Of a DNA stretch of 64,000 nt, positions 28,873 through 37,981 are shown in pieces. This DNA is from Paenibacillus silvestris (GTDB taxonomy: Bacteria; Bacillota; Bacilli; Paenibacillales; NBRC-103111). How positions within the stretch are numbered: the first letter of the stretch is position 1; each line of letters opens with the position of its first letter. The position numbers and the translations under genes are program-made. The DNA lies in contig NZ_WTUZ01000020.1 of the NCBI RefSeq assembly GCF_009882985.1, positions 69,064 through 133,063 of the forward strand, in the 5' to 3' direction. The notes beneath the pieces are model-generated. The model had not been told where the DNA came from and did not search any database. It saw only the letters and a program-made list of their open reading frames with translations.

Positions 28873-30393
28873 ATGACATCTTCTCAGAAATCCGCTCTCC
28901 CTTTATCAACGGATTTGCCTACGAATATTTCGATGATGAAAGAAGCTTTTGGTGATTCTCCGGATATCATTACTCGCTTGCTCGATGTGCAGGTTAGTCA
29001 GGATCACCTTTCCGTTGCTTTAATCTACATAGATGGGCTTGTCCATTCAGAATCCATACATAAACACCTCATTGAACCCTTATTAAATGTTCAAGCGACT
29101 GAGCAGACAAGCGAGCAATATTGCGGAGTTCACGAAATCCTGCAGCAAACCATATCTGTTGGCGAGCTATTTGGAGCCAAATATGACATTGAGCTGATGG
29201 GTGCCATTTTAGAGGGCAGCACAGTCATTTTAATCGATGGATTCGACGAGGCCTTTATCGCTTGCACGAACGGTTGGGAGAAGCGAGCGATTGAAGAACC
29301 GCAATCACAAACCGTGATTCGGGGACCGAAGGAAAGCTTCACGGAGGACATTCGAACGAACTTGACCCTGCTGCGTAGAAAAATCAAGTCGCCTGATCTT
29401 CGCTTTGAGAGCATGAAGATTGGTCGTTACACCCGAACTGAGATCATTATCACCTACCTGCAAGGCGTCGCGAATGAGAACGTACTGAATGAAGCACGCA
29501 GACGGCTTAAACTCATTGATACGGACAGCATCCTGGAGAGCGCTTATATCGAGGAATTCATCGAGGATAAAGGCTATACACCTTTTCCCACCATGCTGAA
29601 CACCGAACGGCCTGACACAGCAGCAGCGGGTTTGCTTGAAGGGCAGATTGTCATTATGGTCGACGGAACGCCATTCGCTTTAATGGCTCCGGTGACGTTC
29701 TTTAAGTTCCTGCAATCAAGTGAGGACTACTACCAGCGGTATGATATCGCCTCTTTCGTGCGTCTTATCCGGTACGCCTCATTTTTCGTCTCGATGCTGC
29801 TTCCTTCTCTCTATATCGCGATTACCACTTTCCATCAAGAGATGCTGCCTACAACACTGCTCATCAGCCTCGCTGCTCAGCGTGAAGGAGTACCTTTCCC
29901 TGCGCTTGTGGAGGCATTCCTGATGGAGATCACGTTCGAGGTGCTGCGAGAAGCAGGGGTGAGGATGCCCCGGGTCGTCGGACCTGCCATCTCCATTGTG
30001 GGTGCGCTTGTTCTCGGACAAGCTGCCGTGCAAGCCGGGCTCGTATCCGCAGCGATGGTTATCGTTGTGTCTTTTACCGCGATCTCCAACTTCGTCACGC
30101 CCGCGATTAACTTGGCTGTAGCAGCAAGATTAATCCGCTTCATGCTCATGCTTTTGGCGGGCTTCCTTGGACTGTTTGGGATTTTATTCGGCTGTATGTT
30201 CATCCTTATTCACATGTGTTCAATTAAATCATTCGGCCTGCCTTATATGGCGCCAATATCTCCGTTTATTCCGTCCAATGTGAAGGATATCTTCATCCGG
30301 CTTCCATGGTGGAAATTGGTCACAAGGCCGTTAGTGCTGACCAAGAACGTGTATAGACAGCGTCCTATGCCTAAAAATCCAAAGAAAAAATAA
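28873..30393 (+). CDS. GerA-family spore germination receptor, A subunit
   Basis: Inner-membrane subunit of a GerA-type germinant receptor. The 506-residue protein has a large hydrophilic N-terminal domain (about residues 20-290) and a C-terminal half with about five membrane segments (residues 295-470). Family hallmarks are TVILIDGFDEA, RGPKESFTEDIRTNLTLLRR, EGQIVIMVDGTPFAL, FQSSEDYYQR-like LQSSEDYYQRY, and PRVVGPAISIVGALVLGQAAV. ATG 28873 has GAGGG eight bases upstream and is preferred to ATG 28858. It opens an A-C-B operon. The germinant cannot be deduced. Confidence 0.92.
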   Translation: MTSSQKSALPLSTDLPTNISMMKEAFGDSPDIITRLLDVQVSQDHLSVALIYIDGLVHSESIHKHLIEPLLNVQATEQTSEQYCGVHEILQQTISVGELFGAKYDIELMGAILEGSTVILIDGFDEAFIACTNGWEKRAIEEPQSQTVIRGPKESFTEDIRTNLTLLRRKIKSPDLRFESMKIGRYTRTEIIITYLQGVANENVLNEARRRLKLIDTDSILESAYIEEFIEDKGYTPFPTMLNTERPDTAAAGLLEGQIVIMVDGTPFALMAPVTFFKFLQSSEDYYQRYDIASFVRLIRYASFFVSMLLPSLYIAITTFHQEMLPTTLLISLAAQREGVPFPALVEAFLMEITFEVLREAGVRMPRVVGPAISIVGALVLGQAAVQAGLVSAAMVIVVSFTAISNFVTPAINLAVAARLIRFMLMLLAGFLGLFGILFGCMFILIHMCSIKSFGLPYMAPISPFIPSNVKDIFIRLPWWKLVTRPLVLTKNVYRQRPMPKNPKKK

Positions 30394-30417
30394 CTGCACG
30401 CGGAGGAGACTGGATGC

Positions 30418-31641
30418 ATGCGAACCAAGCGCCGAGTGGTAGTGACAAGCCTAATCTCTTTCGTTATTTGCTGCTTGTGCACGAGCTGTTGGGATCGAAC
30501 CGAACTTAATAAGATCGCCATCACCTCAGCAACCGCCGTCGATTGGGAGAACGATCACTGGAAAGTCTCTTATCAAGTCGTCATTCCCCAATCCATCTCC
30601 AACGCGGGCGGAATGGCGACTCAGCAAGCCCCTGTATTGGTGTTCTCTACGAACGGAGACTCCATCCAATCTGCCGTTCAAAGGGCCAGTTTAGAGATGC
30701 CTCGTACGATGTTCTTCGCTCATAACCGCGTCGTCGTCATTGGAGAAAGCGCAGCTCGCAAAGGCATTTCTCCCATTATCGACGTTTATTTAAGAAGCGC
30801 GAGTTCCCGAGAAACCGTAAGCTTGCTCGTGAGCAGAGACGAAGGAAGGAAAATTCTAGAGCAAATTTTACCACTCGAGAAAATCCCCGGCGCAGCCTTG
30901 AGAAACATGGTGCTCAATGAGGACAAAACCGATGGCAACCTCAAACAAGTCATGTTGTATCAACTTGCGATGAGAATGGCTAGTGATTCTGGTTATTCAA
31001 CCATACCTGAAGTATTCATTTCAGGCGAAGGTGCCGAATCGACTTCGATTGAAAATTTAAAAAGCACGAATTTTGATACCAAGCTCAAAATGGGGCGCAT
31101 CGGAGTTTTTCACAAAGATCAGCTTGTTGGTTGGATGACTGGACATGAAGGTTACGGCCTCAGTTGGATTAAAGGAGAAATCAGCCAATCTATCCTATTT
31201 TTTGGATGCACAGAGAAAGATGATCAGTCTCGCTCCGCTATACGTATTACCAAAGCTTCAACCAAGCTGACCCCTGTTAATATCCAAGGCAAGTGGGTCA
31301 TCAAAGCTGCGGTAAAAGCCAATGGACAACTTCTTGAAAACGGATGTACGATTGACGCCTCAAAACCAGAAGGAACCCGTGAAATGGAGAGGCTCATCGG
31401 AAACACCATCTCGAGACTTATGCTAACTTCCTTGCATAAAGCTCAAAGCATGAAAGCCGATATACTTGGATTTGCAGGCCTCATCCATCGGAAGGATCCG
31501 AAAGCCTGGGAGCAGCTAAAACCAGATTGGGAAACGTATTTTGCTCACATGCAGATGGAGTCTTCTTTCCAAATCGAGATTGCGAATATCGGTATGAACA
31601 GTAAATCCGTGAAGCAGCTTATTGAGAGTGAAAGCAAGTAA
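30418..31641 (+). CDS. Ger(x)C-family germination lipoprotein (C subunit)
   Basis: Lipoprotein subunit of the germinant receptor, anchored on the outer face of the inner spore membrane. The 407-residue precursor has a signal peptide with the lipobox CTSCWDRTELNKIAI (lipidated Cys near residue 24), followed by the Ger(x)C domain, including ATAVDW and the C-terminal DILGFAGLIHRK. It starts 24 bases after the A-subunit gene with GGAGGAG upstream. Its 3' end overlaps the longest open frame of the B-subunit gene. Confidence 0.92.
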   Translation: MRTKRRVVVTSLISFVICCLCTSCWDRTELNKIAITSATAVDWENDHWKVSYQVVIPQSISNAGGMATQQAPVLVFSTNGDSIQSAVQRASLEMPRTMFFAHNRVVVIGESAARKGISPIIDVYLRSASSRETVSLLVSRDEGRKILEQILPLEKIPGAALRNMVLNEDKTDGNLKQVMLYQLAMRMASDSGYSTIPEVFISGEGAESTSIENLKSTNFDTKLKMGRIGVFHKDQLVGWMTGHEGYGLSWIKGEISQSILFFGCTEKDDQSRSAIRITKASTKLTPVNIQGKWVIKAAVKANGQLLENGCTIDASKPEGTREMERLIGNTISRLMLTSLHKAQSMKADILGFAGLIHRKDPKAWEQLKPDWETYFAHMQMESSFQIEIANIGMNSKSVKQLIESESK

Positions 31642-31669
31642 AGGCATTCGGAAGAAGGAGTCTAGCCGC

Positions 31670-32773
31670 ATGGAACGAATCAGCAACTACCAAATTGCCG
31701 TTATGATTATTCTATTCCAAATCGGCAGCACGCCTTTATTTGCCATTGGCAGCAAAGCAAAGCAGGATTCATGGGTTGCTATGATCGTCGCGGCAATCAT
31801 CGGCTTAGTTCTGCTTCGGATGTTCCTCTATATCCAAAGCATTGCGCCTGATCAGTCTCTTATCGTCTTAATGCGTATCTGTTTTGGCAAAATAGCAGGC
31901 GGCCTGCTAAGCTGCTGCTTTCTTATATACTTTGCTTATGAATCCATGAGAAACGTACGAGACTTCGGCGAAATCACGAACGTCACGTTGCTCACGCGAA
32001 CGCCAAAATTTGTCGTTATGCTGCTGGTCATCGTGCTGGCCGCATATATGATTATTATGGGCATTGAAACCTTTTGTCGCGTTGCTGAAAGTTTAATACT
32101 GCCCGTGCTTTTCAGCTATGGCGTCCTCTGTCTTCTCATCTTCGGTTCTAAATTAGTCAATATTGAACGGATTCAACCTATCATGGAAAAGGGCTTTAAA
32201 CCAATCCTCCAGGCGGCCTTTCCCGATCTCGTCTCTTTTCCATTCGGCCAAATGGTCGTCTTTCTGATGTTCTGGCACCTCATGTCAGATAGCAAGAAAC
32301 TGAAACGCATCAGTGTTCTCACCTATCTTGGGGTTGCGGTATTCCTTGTAGGGATGAATATGATTAACGTACTCGTTCTGGGTCCCTCCTTGATTGGCAA
32401 CAGCACTTTGCCCTTTCTGCAGACCGTGCAGTTAATTCAGGTTGCCGATATTTTTGAACGGCTGGATGTCTTCGTGACCTTGCTGCTTTTTCTAGGCTTA
32501 TTCGTAAAACTAGCCGCGTTCTTCTGGGCAGCCGCTTATGGGTTTTCTCAGCTTACGGGCTGCAGAGCCAAGCTTTCTATATGCTTTGTTGGCGCTGTGA
32601 TTTTCGCTTCTTCGTTTCTTGAACCTAACTACACCTATCACATCTGGTTAGGTCTAGCGGTGAGCGTTAAGCTGTTCCCTATCTTTCAAATTCTGCTTCC
32701 CCTCGCTATGTTCGTCGCCATATTACTCCGTAAACTGAAAAAGAATCCGCCCTCGGAAGATACACAAGCCTAG
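31670..32773 (+). CDS. GerB-family spore germination permease-like subunit
   Basis: Integral-membrane subunit of the GerA-type receptor, of the amino acid-polyamine-organocation transporter superfamily, and the likely germinant-binding subunit. The 367-residue protein has ten predicted membrane segments, starting ISNYQIAVMIILFQIGSTPLF, with a typical FPFGQMVVFLMFW segment. ATG 31670 is chosen because AAGGAG lies 9 bases upstream; the longer frame overlaps the C-subunit gene without a ribosome binding site. Last gene of the operon; it converges on the rplT terminator. Confidence 0.92.
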   Translation: MERISNYQIAVMIILFQIGSTPLFAIGSKAKQDSWVAMIVAAIIGLVLLRMFLYIQSIAPDQSLIVLMRICFGKIAGGLLSCCFLIYFAYESMRNVRDFGEITNVTLLTRTPKFVVMLLVIVLAAYMIIMGIETFCRVAESLILPVLFSYGVLCLLIFGSKLVNIERIQPIMEKGFKPILQAAFPDLVSFPFGQMVVFLMFWHLMSDSKKLKRISVLTYLGVAVFLVGMNMINVLVLGPSLIGNSTLPFLQTVQLIQVADIFERLDVFVTLLLFLGLFVKLAAFFWAAAYGFSQLTGCRAKLSICFVGAVIFASSFLEPNYTYHIWLGLAVSVKLFPIFQILLPLAMFVAILLRKLKKNPPSEDTQA

Positions 32774-32775
32774 GA

Positions 32776-32815
32776 AAATAAAAAAAGCTTGCCCCCTTGC
32801 GGGGACAAGCTTCCT
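32776..32815 (-). terminator. Intrinsic terminator of infC-rpmI-rplT
   Basis: On the minus strand AAGCTTGTCCCC pairs with GGGGGCAAGCTT, followed by TTTTT. It may also stop the germination operon arriving from the other side. Confidence 0.88.
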
Positions 32816-32831
32816 GAACGCGAAGCGCAGC

Positions 32832-33191
32832 TTACGCGTTTACTTTTGCTTTTGCAGCTGTTGCCAAATCGTTGAACGCTTTAGCATCGTTTACAGCCAA
32901 ATCAGCCAAGATTTTGCGGTTGATGTCGATACCAGCCAATTTAAGGCCGTGCATCAATTTGCTGTAGCTCAAGCCGTTTTGACGAGCGCCTGCATTGATA
33001 CGAGTGATCCACAGTCTGCGGAAATTACGTTTCGTTTGGCGACGGTCACGGTAAGCATACACTAAAGATTTCATTACTTGCTCTTTAGCTGTTTTAAATA
33101 AACGGTGTTTGGAACCGAAATAACCTTTTGCCAATTTCAAAATTTTCTTACGACGGTGAGCGCGAATAAATCCGCCCTTGACTCTTGCCAT
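32832..33191 (-). CDS. rplT: Ribosomal protein L20
   Basis: Large-subunit protein that binds 23S rRNA early in assembly. The 119-residue protein is very basic and matches L20 throughout ([50 protein letters not shown]). In Bacillota L20 also represses its own operon by binding the infC leader, and a matching leader is present at 34.0-34.1 kb. Last gene of the operon. Confidence 0.98.
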   Translation of the reverse strand: MARVKGGFIRAHRRKKILKLAKGYFGSKHRLFKTAKEQVMKSLVYAYRDRRQTKRNFRRLWITRINAGARQNGLSYSKLMHGLKLAGIDINRKILADLAVNDAKAFNDLATAAKAKVNA

Positions 33192-33239
33192 TGTTAACTA
33201 CCTCCTGGGATGTATAAATAATGTTCGAATGCTAAAAAA

Positions 33240-33443
33240 TTAACCTTTGATTAGTGTCAGTTGTTGTTGCAAACGACGTACATCGCCAGGAGCCATAACT
33301 GGGTTCGTGGACAAAACGCGTTTTTGCTTCGATGATTTACCGGAAAGCAAGTGGTTCTTACCTTGTTTGTATCTCATCACTTTGCCTGTGCCAGTAATTT
33401 TGAAACGGCCTTTCAGGCTGCTGTGTGTTTTCATTTTCGGCAT
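33240..33443 (-). CDS. rpmI: Ribosomal protein L35
   Basis: Small basic large-subunit protein, 67 residues, with the family start MPKMKTHSSLKGRFKITGTG and a Lys/Arg-rich middle. It lies in the conserved order infC-rpmI-rplT with short gaps. ATG 33443 follows TAGGAGG. Confidence 0.98.
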   Translation of the reverse strand: MPKMKTHSSLKGRFKITGTGKVMRYKQGKNHLLSGKSSKQKRVLSTNPVMAPGDVRRLQQQLTLIKG

Positions 33444-33473
33444 GGTGTTGTTCCTCCTAATTTAGTATACCGC

Positions 33474-33989
33474 CTAGGTGGTTGCCTTCGGCGTTAAGAT
33501 CATGATCATGCTTCTTCCCTCAAGCTTAGGAGCACGCTCCTGTGAGGAAATGTCGGCTGTTTCAGTAGCCAGACGTTCAAGCACTCTGCGACCAATCTCC
33601 GAGTGCGCTATTTCGCGACCGCGGAACCTGACGCTGGCTTTCACTTTATCGCCTTCGCCAAGGAATTTAACCGCATTGCGAAGCTTCGTTTGGAAGTCAT
33701 GCTCATCGATTGTCGCGCTTAAGCGAATCTCTTTGATATCCACGATCTTCTGGTTCTTACGAGCTTCTTTTTCTTTCTTCTGTGTTTCATAACGGAATTT
33801 ACCGTAATCCATGATGCGGCATACCGGCGGCTTCGCCGTTGGTGCCACATTCACCAAATCCAAGTTCGCGTCCTGTGCGATTTGAAGAGCTTCGCGAATC
33901 GGCGTAATGCCGAGTTGTTCTCCGTCCGCCCCGATCAGGCGTACTTCCTTCACACGAATCTCATCATTAATCATATGGTCTTTGCTAAT
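33474..33989 (-). CDS. infC: Translation initiation factor IF-3
   Basis: Binds the 30S subunit and checks the start codon. The 171-residue protein has the N-terminal domain ([20 protein letters not shown]), the linker and the C-terminal domain ([20 protein letters not shown]). The start is read as ATT at 33989, with GGAGGTG seven bases upstream. This rare AUU codon is typical of infC and lets IF-3 limit its own synthesis. The open frame upstream runs through the L20 leader and is not coding. Confidence 0.96.
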   Translation of the reverse strand: MSKDHMINDEIRVKEVRLIGADGEQLGITPIREALQIAQDANLDLVNVAPTAKPPVCRIMDYGKFRYETQKKEKEARKNQKIVDIKEIRLSATIDEHDFQTKLRNAVKFLGEGDKVKASVRFRGREIAHSEIGRRVLERLATETADISSQERAPKLEGRSMIMILTPKATT

Positions 33990-34028
33990 AGTGTTCCACC
34001 TCCAGAAAGTATGTACCTCATTCCAATA

Positions 34029-34110
34029 TAAAAAAGATGCGGGCCCGCAAAGGCCCACATCTTCATCAATAACAGGTTTAAGCAACCTATTGAGCATTCA
34101 TGATGATTCA
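34029..34110 (-). promoter_or_regulatory. L20-type leader with terminator
   Basis: The infC leader contains a terminator: AGATGTGGGCC pairs with GGGCCCGCATCT, followed by TTTTTTATA (34064-34029). It is preceded by AATAGGTTGCTTAAACCTG, a segment that can form an alternative fold. This matches the L20 leader class, in which excess L20 favours termination. Confidence 0.85.
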
Positions 34111-34199
34111 TTCAAACCAGCCAACATTCTTGTCGGTCAGGTGAGAAGCGGGCGCCTCTGCTTTTACTTGAAGTATAATATCATCTCGGTAAAGAAAAG

Positions 34200-35435
34200 T
34201 CAACTAACTTGTTTACTTTTCATTTCATCCAGGCGAATGACGCGCGTATGCTCTGTGTGGCTCCATTGCTTGTTGTTTTGCGTGAAGAAAGCAAAGAACG
34301 TAATCGGCCACCAAGATATCATAAACACTGGATATAAAATTAAATATTTATAAACTTTGCGTGGCGCCTTCTCAATGATCATAGAGATTGGCAGCAGCAC
34401 GAAAATAGCAAAACTCACTGAGTTAAAGAAAACGGGATTGATGTCGGCAAGCATCGGTGTTTCCGACCAGCCCGGCGTTACGGATTTGATCCACAACAGC
34501 ACGGTAATAATCGCTCCGAAGAAAAAGTTATATACGTTAGCGGAGTAAATCGCCGCGTCAATCTTCGTCCAGCTGCCTTCTTTGATACCTTGCCACAATA
34601 GCGGGAAGAAGTAACGCTTAGCCACGTCAAAGTGCCCTTGCATCCAGCGCAGACGCTGTTTGGCAGATGCTTTGAACGTAAGCGGCTTCTCATCATAAAC
34701 AAACGCTTCGTAGTTGTAAGTCGGTCTAATTCCCATCTTGATGCAGCGCATCGAGAACTCCAAGTCCTCAACCAAGCTGGTAGCTCCCCATCCAATCTGC
34801 TTTAACAGCTTGGACTCAAAACACATGCCCGTTCCGCCCAAATAGTTGGCAAGGCCCAAGTTCGTGCGGGGCATCTGCCAGAAACGGTTTGCAAAGTAGT
34901 ACGAAATCGCGTAAGAACCGGTAACCCAAGAATCATTAGGATTCTTGCTATCTAAGTAAGCCTGAATCACTCTGGAGCCAGAGCAAAGATCATTGTTCAT
35001 GTGAAGCAGGTAGTCCGGGCTAGCGAGGTTGTCGGCATCGAACATAACAACCGCGTCATATTGACGCTCGCGCTTCCAAAGCTCCTTCAGCATCCATTCA
35101 ATCGCATAACCCTTGCCTCTTAAGTTCGGGTTATGACGCTCCATAGCATAAACGCCATGACTGCGTGTAATTTCAGCTGTGTTATCCGTACAGTTATCAC
35201 AAATCACGAAGATGTCATAGAGCTCTTTTGGGTAATCCAAAGCCTTCAGATTCTCGATCAATGCGCCAACGACTTGCTCCTCGTTATGAGCTGCAACCAG
35301 GACAGCAAACGATTTCTGCGGTGCAAATTTCTGTTTATTCCTTGGACGGTACCATCCGAAGAAAGTTAAAAAAAACTGATACGCACCGACGAGCGCCAAG
35401 CCAATCTGAAACGTAAGCACAATCTTGTCAAGCAT
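34200..35435 (-). CDS. Membrane GT2 glycosyltransferase
   Basis: Processive-type GT2 enzyme likely to make or export a cell-surface polysaccharide. The 411-residue protein has one N-terminal membrane segment (residues 5-25), the GT2 domain (FAVLVAAHNEEQVV, MFDADN as the DxD site, TGMCFES, EDLEFSMRC, QRLRWMQGH as the QxxRW motif), and about four C-terminal membrane segments. It resembles BcsA/NodC-like synthases; the substrate is unknown. ATG 35435 follows AAAGGGGGAC; the ten-residue longer frame starts upstream of that site. It is transcribed towards infC but has its own promoter. Confidence 0.88.
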   Translation of the reverse strand: MLDKIVLTFQIGLALVGAYQFFLTFFGWYRPRNKQKFAPQKSFAVLVAAHNEEQVVGALIENLKALDYPKELYDIFVICDNCTDNTAEITRSHGVYAMERHNPNLRGKGYAIEWMLKELWKRERQYDAVVMFDADNLASPDYLLHMNNDLCSGSRVIQAYLDSKNPNDSWVTGSYAISYYFANRFWQMPRTNLGLANYLGGTGMCFESKLLKQIGWGATSLVEDLEFSMRCIKMGIRPTYNYEAFVYDEKPLTFKASAKQRLRWMQGHFDVAKRYFFPLLWQGIKEGSWTKIDAAIYSANVYNFFFGAIITVLLWIKSVTPGWSETPMLADINPVFFNSVSFAIFVLLPISMIIEKAPRKVYKYLILYPVFMISWWPITFFAFFTQNNKQWSHTEHTRVIRLDEMKSKQVS

Positions 35436-35732
35436 GAAGCAAAGTCCCCCTTTTTGTTTATGCACACAAGCTATCTTTTTATACGCATAGTGCGCAATTA
35501 TGTACAGGTGAATTAACCGTTCTTGATTTTCCTCTCTTTCCCCCTATTTGTCAAAGTCTACAAAAACCGAAAAATAGCCGGTTCTCTGACATTTAAGCGG
35601 AACGGACACATACTTTACCGCATGTGCTTGAAATCAGATCGTTAAAGTCCTGTTTTCAACGTTTTTCATTTTATTGTGTACAAAAAGTTCACCATTTAGA
35701 CCAACCAGCAACCCCTCATGTGTTTCGGGTTT

Positions 35733-35762
35733 ATTATAATTCACCCGAGCTTCCCCTGACAA
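35733..35762 (-). promoter_or_regulatory. Candidate sigma-A promoter for the GT2 gene
   Basis: On the minus strand TTGTCA (35762-35757), 18-base spacer and TATAAT (35738-35733). It would give an untranslated leader of about 290 bases. The rest of the 814-base gap (35436-36249) holds no gene I can support. A second weak -35 TTGACA lies nearer the gene, and there is a small AACCG/CGGTT hairpin with T5. Confidence 0.55.
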
Positions 35763-36249
35763 CTTTTGCCGGGTCCGATCTAACAGCGCCTCCAACAACC
35801 AAGTTCTGGGGTATCCTTCATAACATTCGCTGGACTTTCACGCAGAGAGTCCGTCATTCGGAAATCTCATTCATGAGAACCATATCTTACCCAGACTTAC
35901 AGCATAACGGACTCCACAACATCGATGCCATACGACCTAAGCACTGACTTTCTTTCGGGCATTTTCAACCTGAACCGCGCTGTGTCGACACCTAATTCGG
36001 AAAATCCTGAATTGAAAGGGTTTACAAAAACAACGTTCTAGGCACAATGGATCGGGATATCTCTTCGACATTTAGGGTAAAATAAAAGGAATACTCTACC
36101 ATTATTTCCATCAATCCTTCTTTTTACCCGATCCTAAAAATGTAAACGTAAATTTCTAAAAATTTATTGCTGCGTTAATCTCCCTTTAATAAATGTTCTT
36201 TATAATTTGAAATAGCAGATATCTCAAGTTTCGAAGGAGGCTACTACTC

Positions 36250-36777
36250 ATGAGCAGAGTCGTGAACTGGCTTCAGCATCATGAAACACGCATGTTCCAC
36301 TTTGTGAATCAACGTATACAGCACTTCTTCCTCGATCATTTCTTTTCTAGAATTACGCATTTAGGAGGAGCTACGGCGACGATCGTTATTTCGCTTTGCT
36401 GCGCGTTATTTGGGCAAGGAGCTCTGCGTACCGCTGGCATTCAAGCTCTCATCGCCTTAACGATCAGTCACATACCGGTTGCTATCATTAAAAAGAAATA
36501 TCCGCGGCTCCGGCCTTATCTCGTGCTTCCCCAAACGATTACGTATAAAAATCCATTAACGGATCATTCCTTTCCGTCCGGACATACAACCGCTATTTTC
36601 TCAATCGTCATTCCGTTTATGGCGGCCATGCCAGTTCTTGGACTCATCCTTTTACCACTAGCTTTGATTGTTGGTCTATCACGTATCTACTTAGGGCTGC
36701 ATTATCCTTCCGATTGTTTCGTTGGTATCTTGATCGGTACGGCAGCATCTCTAACAACTGTAGCTTTATGGGGGTAA
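36250..36777 (+). CDS. PAP2-family membrane phosphatase
   Basis: Integral-membrane phosphatase, probably acting on undecaprenyl pyrophosphate or phosphatidyl lipids at the outer face. The 175-residue protein has five to six membrane segments and the three PAP2 motifs: KKKYPRLRPY, HSFPSGHTTA and SRIYLGLHYPSD. ATG 36250 follows AAGGAGG. Only five bases separate its stop codon from the next gene, a UgtP-like glycosyltransferase, so the two form an operon for membrane lipid or envelope metabolism. Confidence 0.93.
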   Translation: MSRVVNWLQHHETRMFHFVNQRIQHFFLDHFFSRITHLGGATATIVISLCCALFGQGALRTAGIQALIALTISHIPVAIIKKKYPRLRPYLVLPQTITYKNPLTDHSFPSGHTTAIFSIVIPFMAAMPVLGLILLPLALIVGLSRIYLGLHYPSDCFVGILIGTAASLTTVALWG

Positions 36778-36782
36778 AATGA

Positions 36783-37910
36783 ATGGATGCTGCGCAGGGT
36801 AAAAAGCGAGTTCTCATCCTCTCCGAAGGCTTCGGAGCAGGTCATACGCAAGCAGCTTATGCGCTCGCTGTAAGCTTAGAAAAGCGATGCACGACGATTG
36901 AAACACGTGTACTAGAACTGGGATCTTTCCTGCATCCGACCATTGCGCCTTGGATTATCCAAGCTTACAAAAAGACACTAACCACAAGTCCCAAGCTTTA
37001 CGGTCGGTTATACCGCTCTCAGTACAAGAAATCGTTAAACCGGTTGACGCAATTAGCGCTGCACCGCATTTTTTACGCTCAGACTGCGGAGATTATCCAG
37101 AACTGGGCTCCTCAAGCCATCGTCTGCACGCACCCTTTTCCCAGCGTCGTTGTTTCACGGCTCAAAAGAGCCGGCCTTGCCATTCCGCTATGCACCGTCA
37201 TCACGGATTATGATGTACACGGAACATGGGTCAGTAGTGAAGTGAACAAATATATGGTCTCAACTGAGGATGTCAAAAATAAACTGCTTGGTCGAGGAAT
37301 CCCCGCGGCTCAAGTCGAAATCACAGGAATTCCTGTCCATCCCAGCTTCCGAGTAGCGCACGATAAAGCGGTCATTCGACAACAATTCCACTTGGCCGCG
37401 ATGCCTACAGTGCTCGTAATGGGCGGGGGTTGGGGCCTAATCGGGGGCGATTCACTCAGCGAGCATCTCGTTGCCTGGAGGGACCGCGTGCAGTTCATAT
37501 TTTGCCTAGGAAATAATGCCAAAATATTAACGAAGCTCGCCGCGGACGAACGTTATCAGCATCCGAACATCCGCCTGCTTGGATTTACACCAGACATTGA
37601 TAAATTAATGGAAATTTCGGATTTACTGGTTACCAAGCCAGGTGGCATGACCTGTTCAGAAGGCCTCGCGAAATCCATTCCAATGCTGTTCTATGATCCG
37701 ATTCCCGGACAAGAGGAAGAGAACGTACTCTATTTTACCGAACAAGGCTTCGGAGAACCCATCCGATCCGCTGATACCATCTCGAACTGGCTGGCGATGC
37801 TCGTTAGCCGTTATACAGATGTCCAGGCCAGACGTATTTGGAATTACCGCCAACGAATGAATACGCCTTCAGCGGATTGTTCAGAGGTTATTCTCCAAGT
37901 GATGGGGTAA
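36783..37910 (+). CDS. UgtP/MGDG-synthase-like diacylglycerol glucosyltransferase
   Basis: GT28-type enzyme of 375 residues likely to add glucose to diacylglycerol, making glycolipid membrane lipids and the lipoteichoic acid anchor. Motifs: VLILSEGFGAGHTQAAYAL at the N terminus (MGDG synthase domain, about residues 20-185), CTVITDYDVHGTWV, VLVMGGGWGLIGG and LLVTKPGGMTCSEGLA in the nucleotide-sugar half. It is coupled to the PAP2 gene, which could recycle lipid substrate. It ends at a strong bidirectional terminator. Confidence 0.9.
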   Translation: MDAAQGKKRVLILSEGFGAGHTQAAYALAVSLEKRCTTIETRVLELGSFLHPTIAPWIIQAYKKTLTTSPKLYGRLYRSQYKKSLNRLTQLALHRIFYAQTAEIIQNWAPQAIVCTHPFPSVVVSRLKRAGLAIPLCTVITDYDVHGTWVSSEVNKYMVSTEDVKNKLLGRGIPAAQVEITGIPVHPSFRVAHDKAVIRQQFHLAAMPTVLVMGGGWGLIGGDSLSEHLVAWRDRVQFIFCLGNNAKILTKLAADERYQHPNIRLLGFTPDIDKLMEISDLLVTKPGGMTCSEGLAKSIPMLFYDPIPGQEEENVLYFTEQGFGEPIRSADTISNWLAMLVSRYTDVQARRIWNYRQRMNTPSADCSEVILQVMG

Positions 37911-37926
37911 ACCACCCGTTTAACGC

Positions 37927-37977
37927 AAAAAAAAGGCTTCCTCTTCTGTAAGCAGAAGTAGGGGAGCCTTTTTTTAT
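37927..37977. terminator. Bidirectional terminator
   Basis: AAAAAAAAGGCTTCC pairs with GGGGAGCCTTTTTTT around an inner CTTCTG/CAGAAG stem. It lies between convergent genes (UgtP-like and trmB). Confidence 0.92.
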
Positions 37978-37981
37978 ATAC

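Noticed and set aside
35624..35947. Open frame of 107 codons in the gap before the PAP2 gene
   Set aside because: No ribosome binding site, no recognisable protein pattern, and it crosses the promoter of the divergent GT2 gene.
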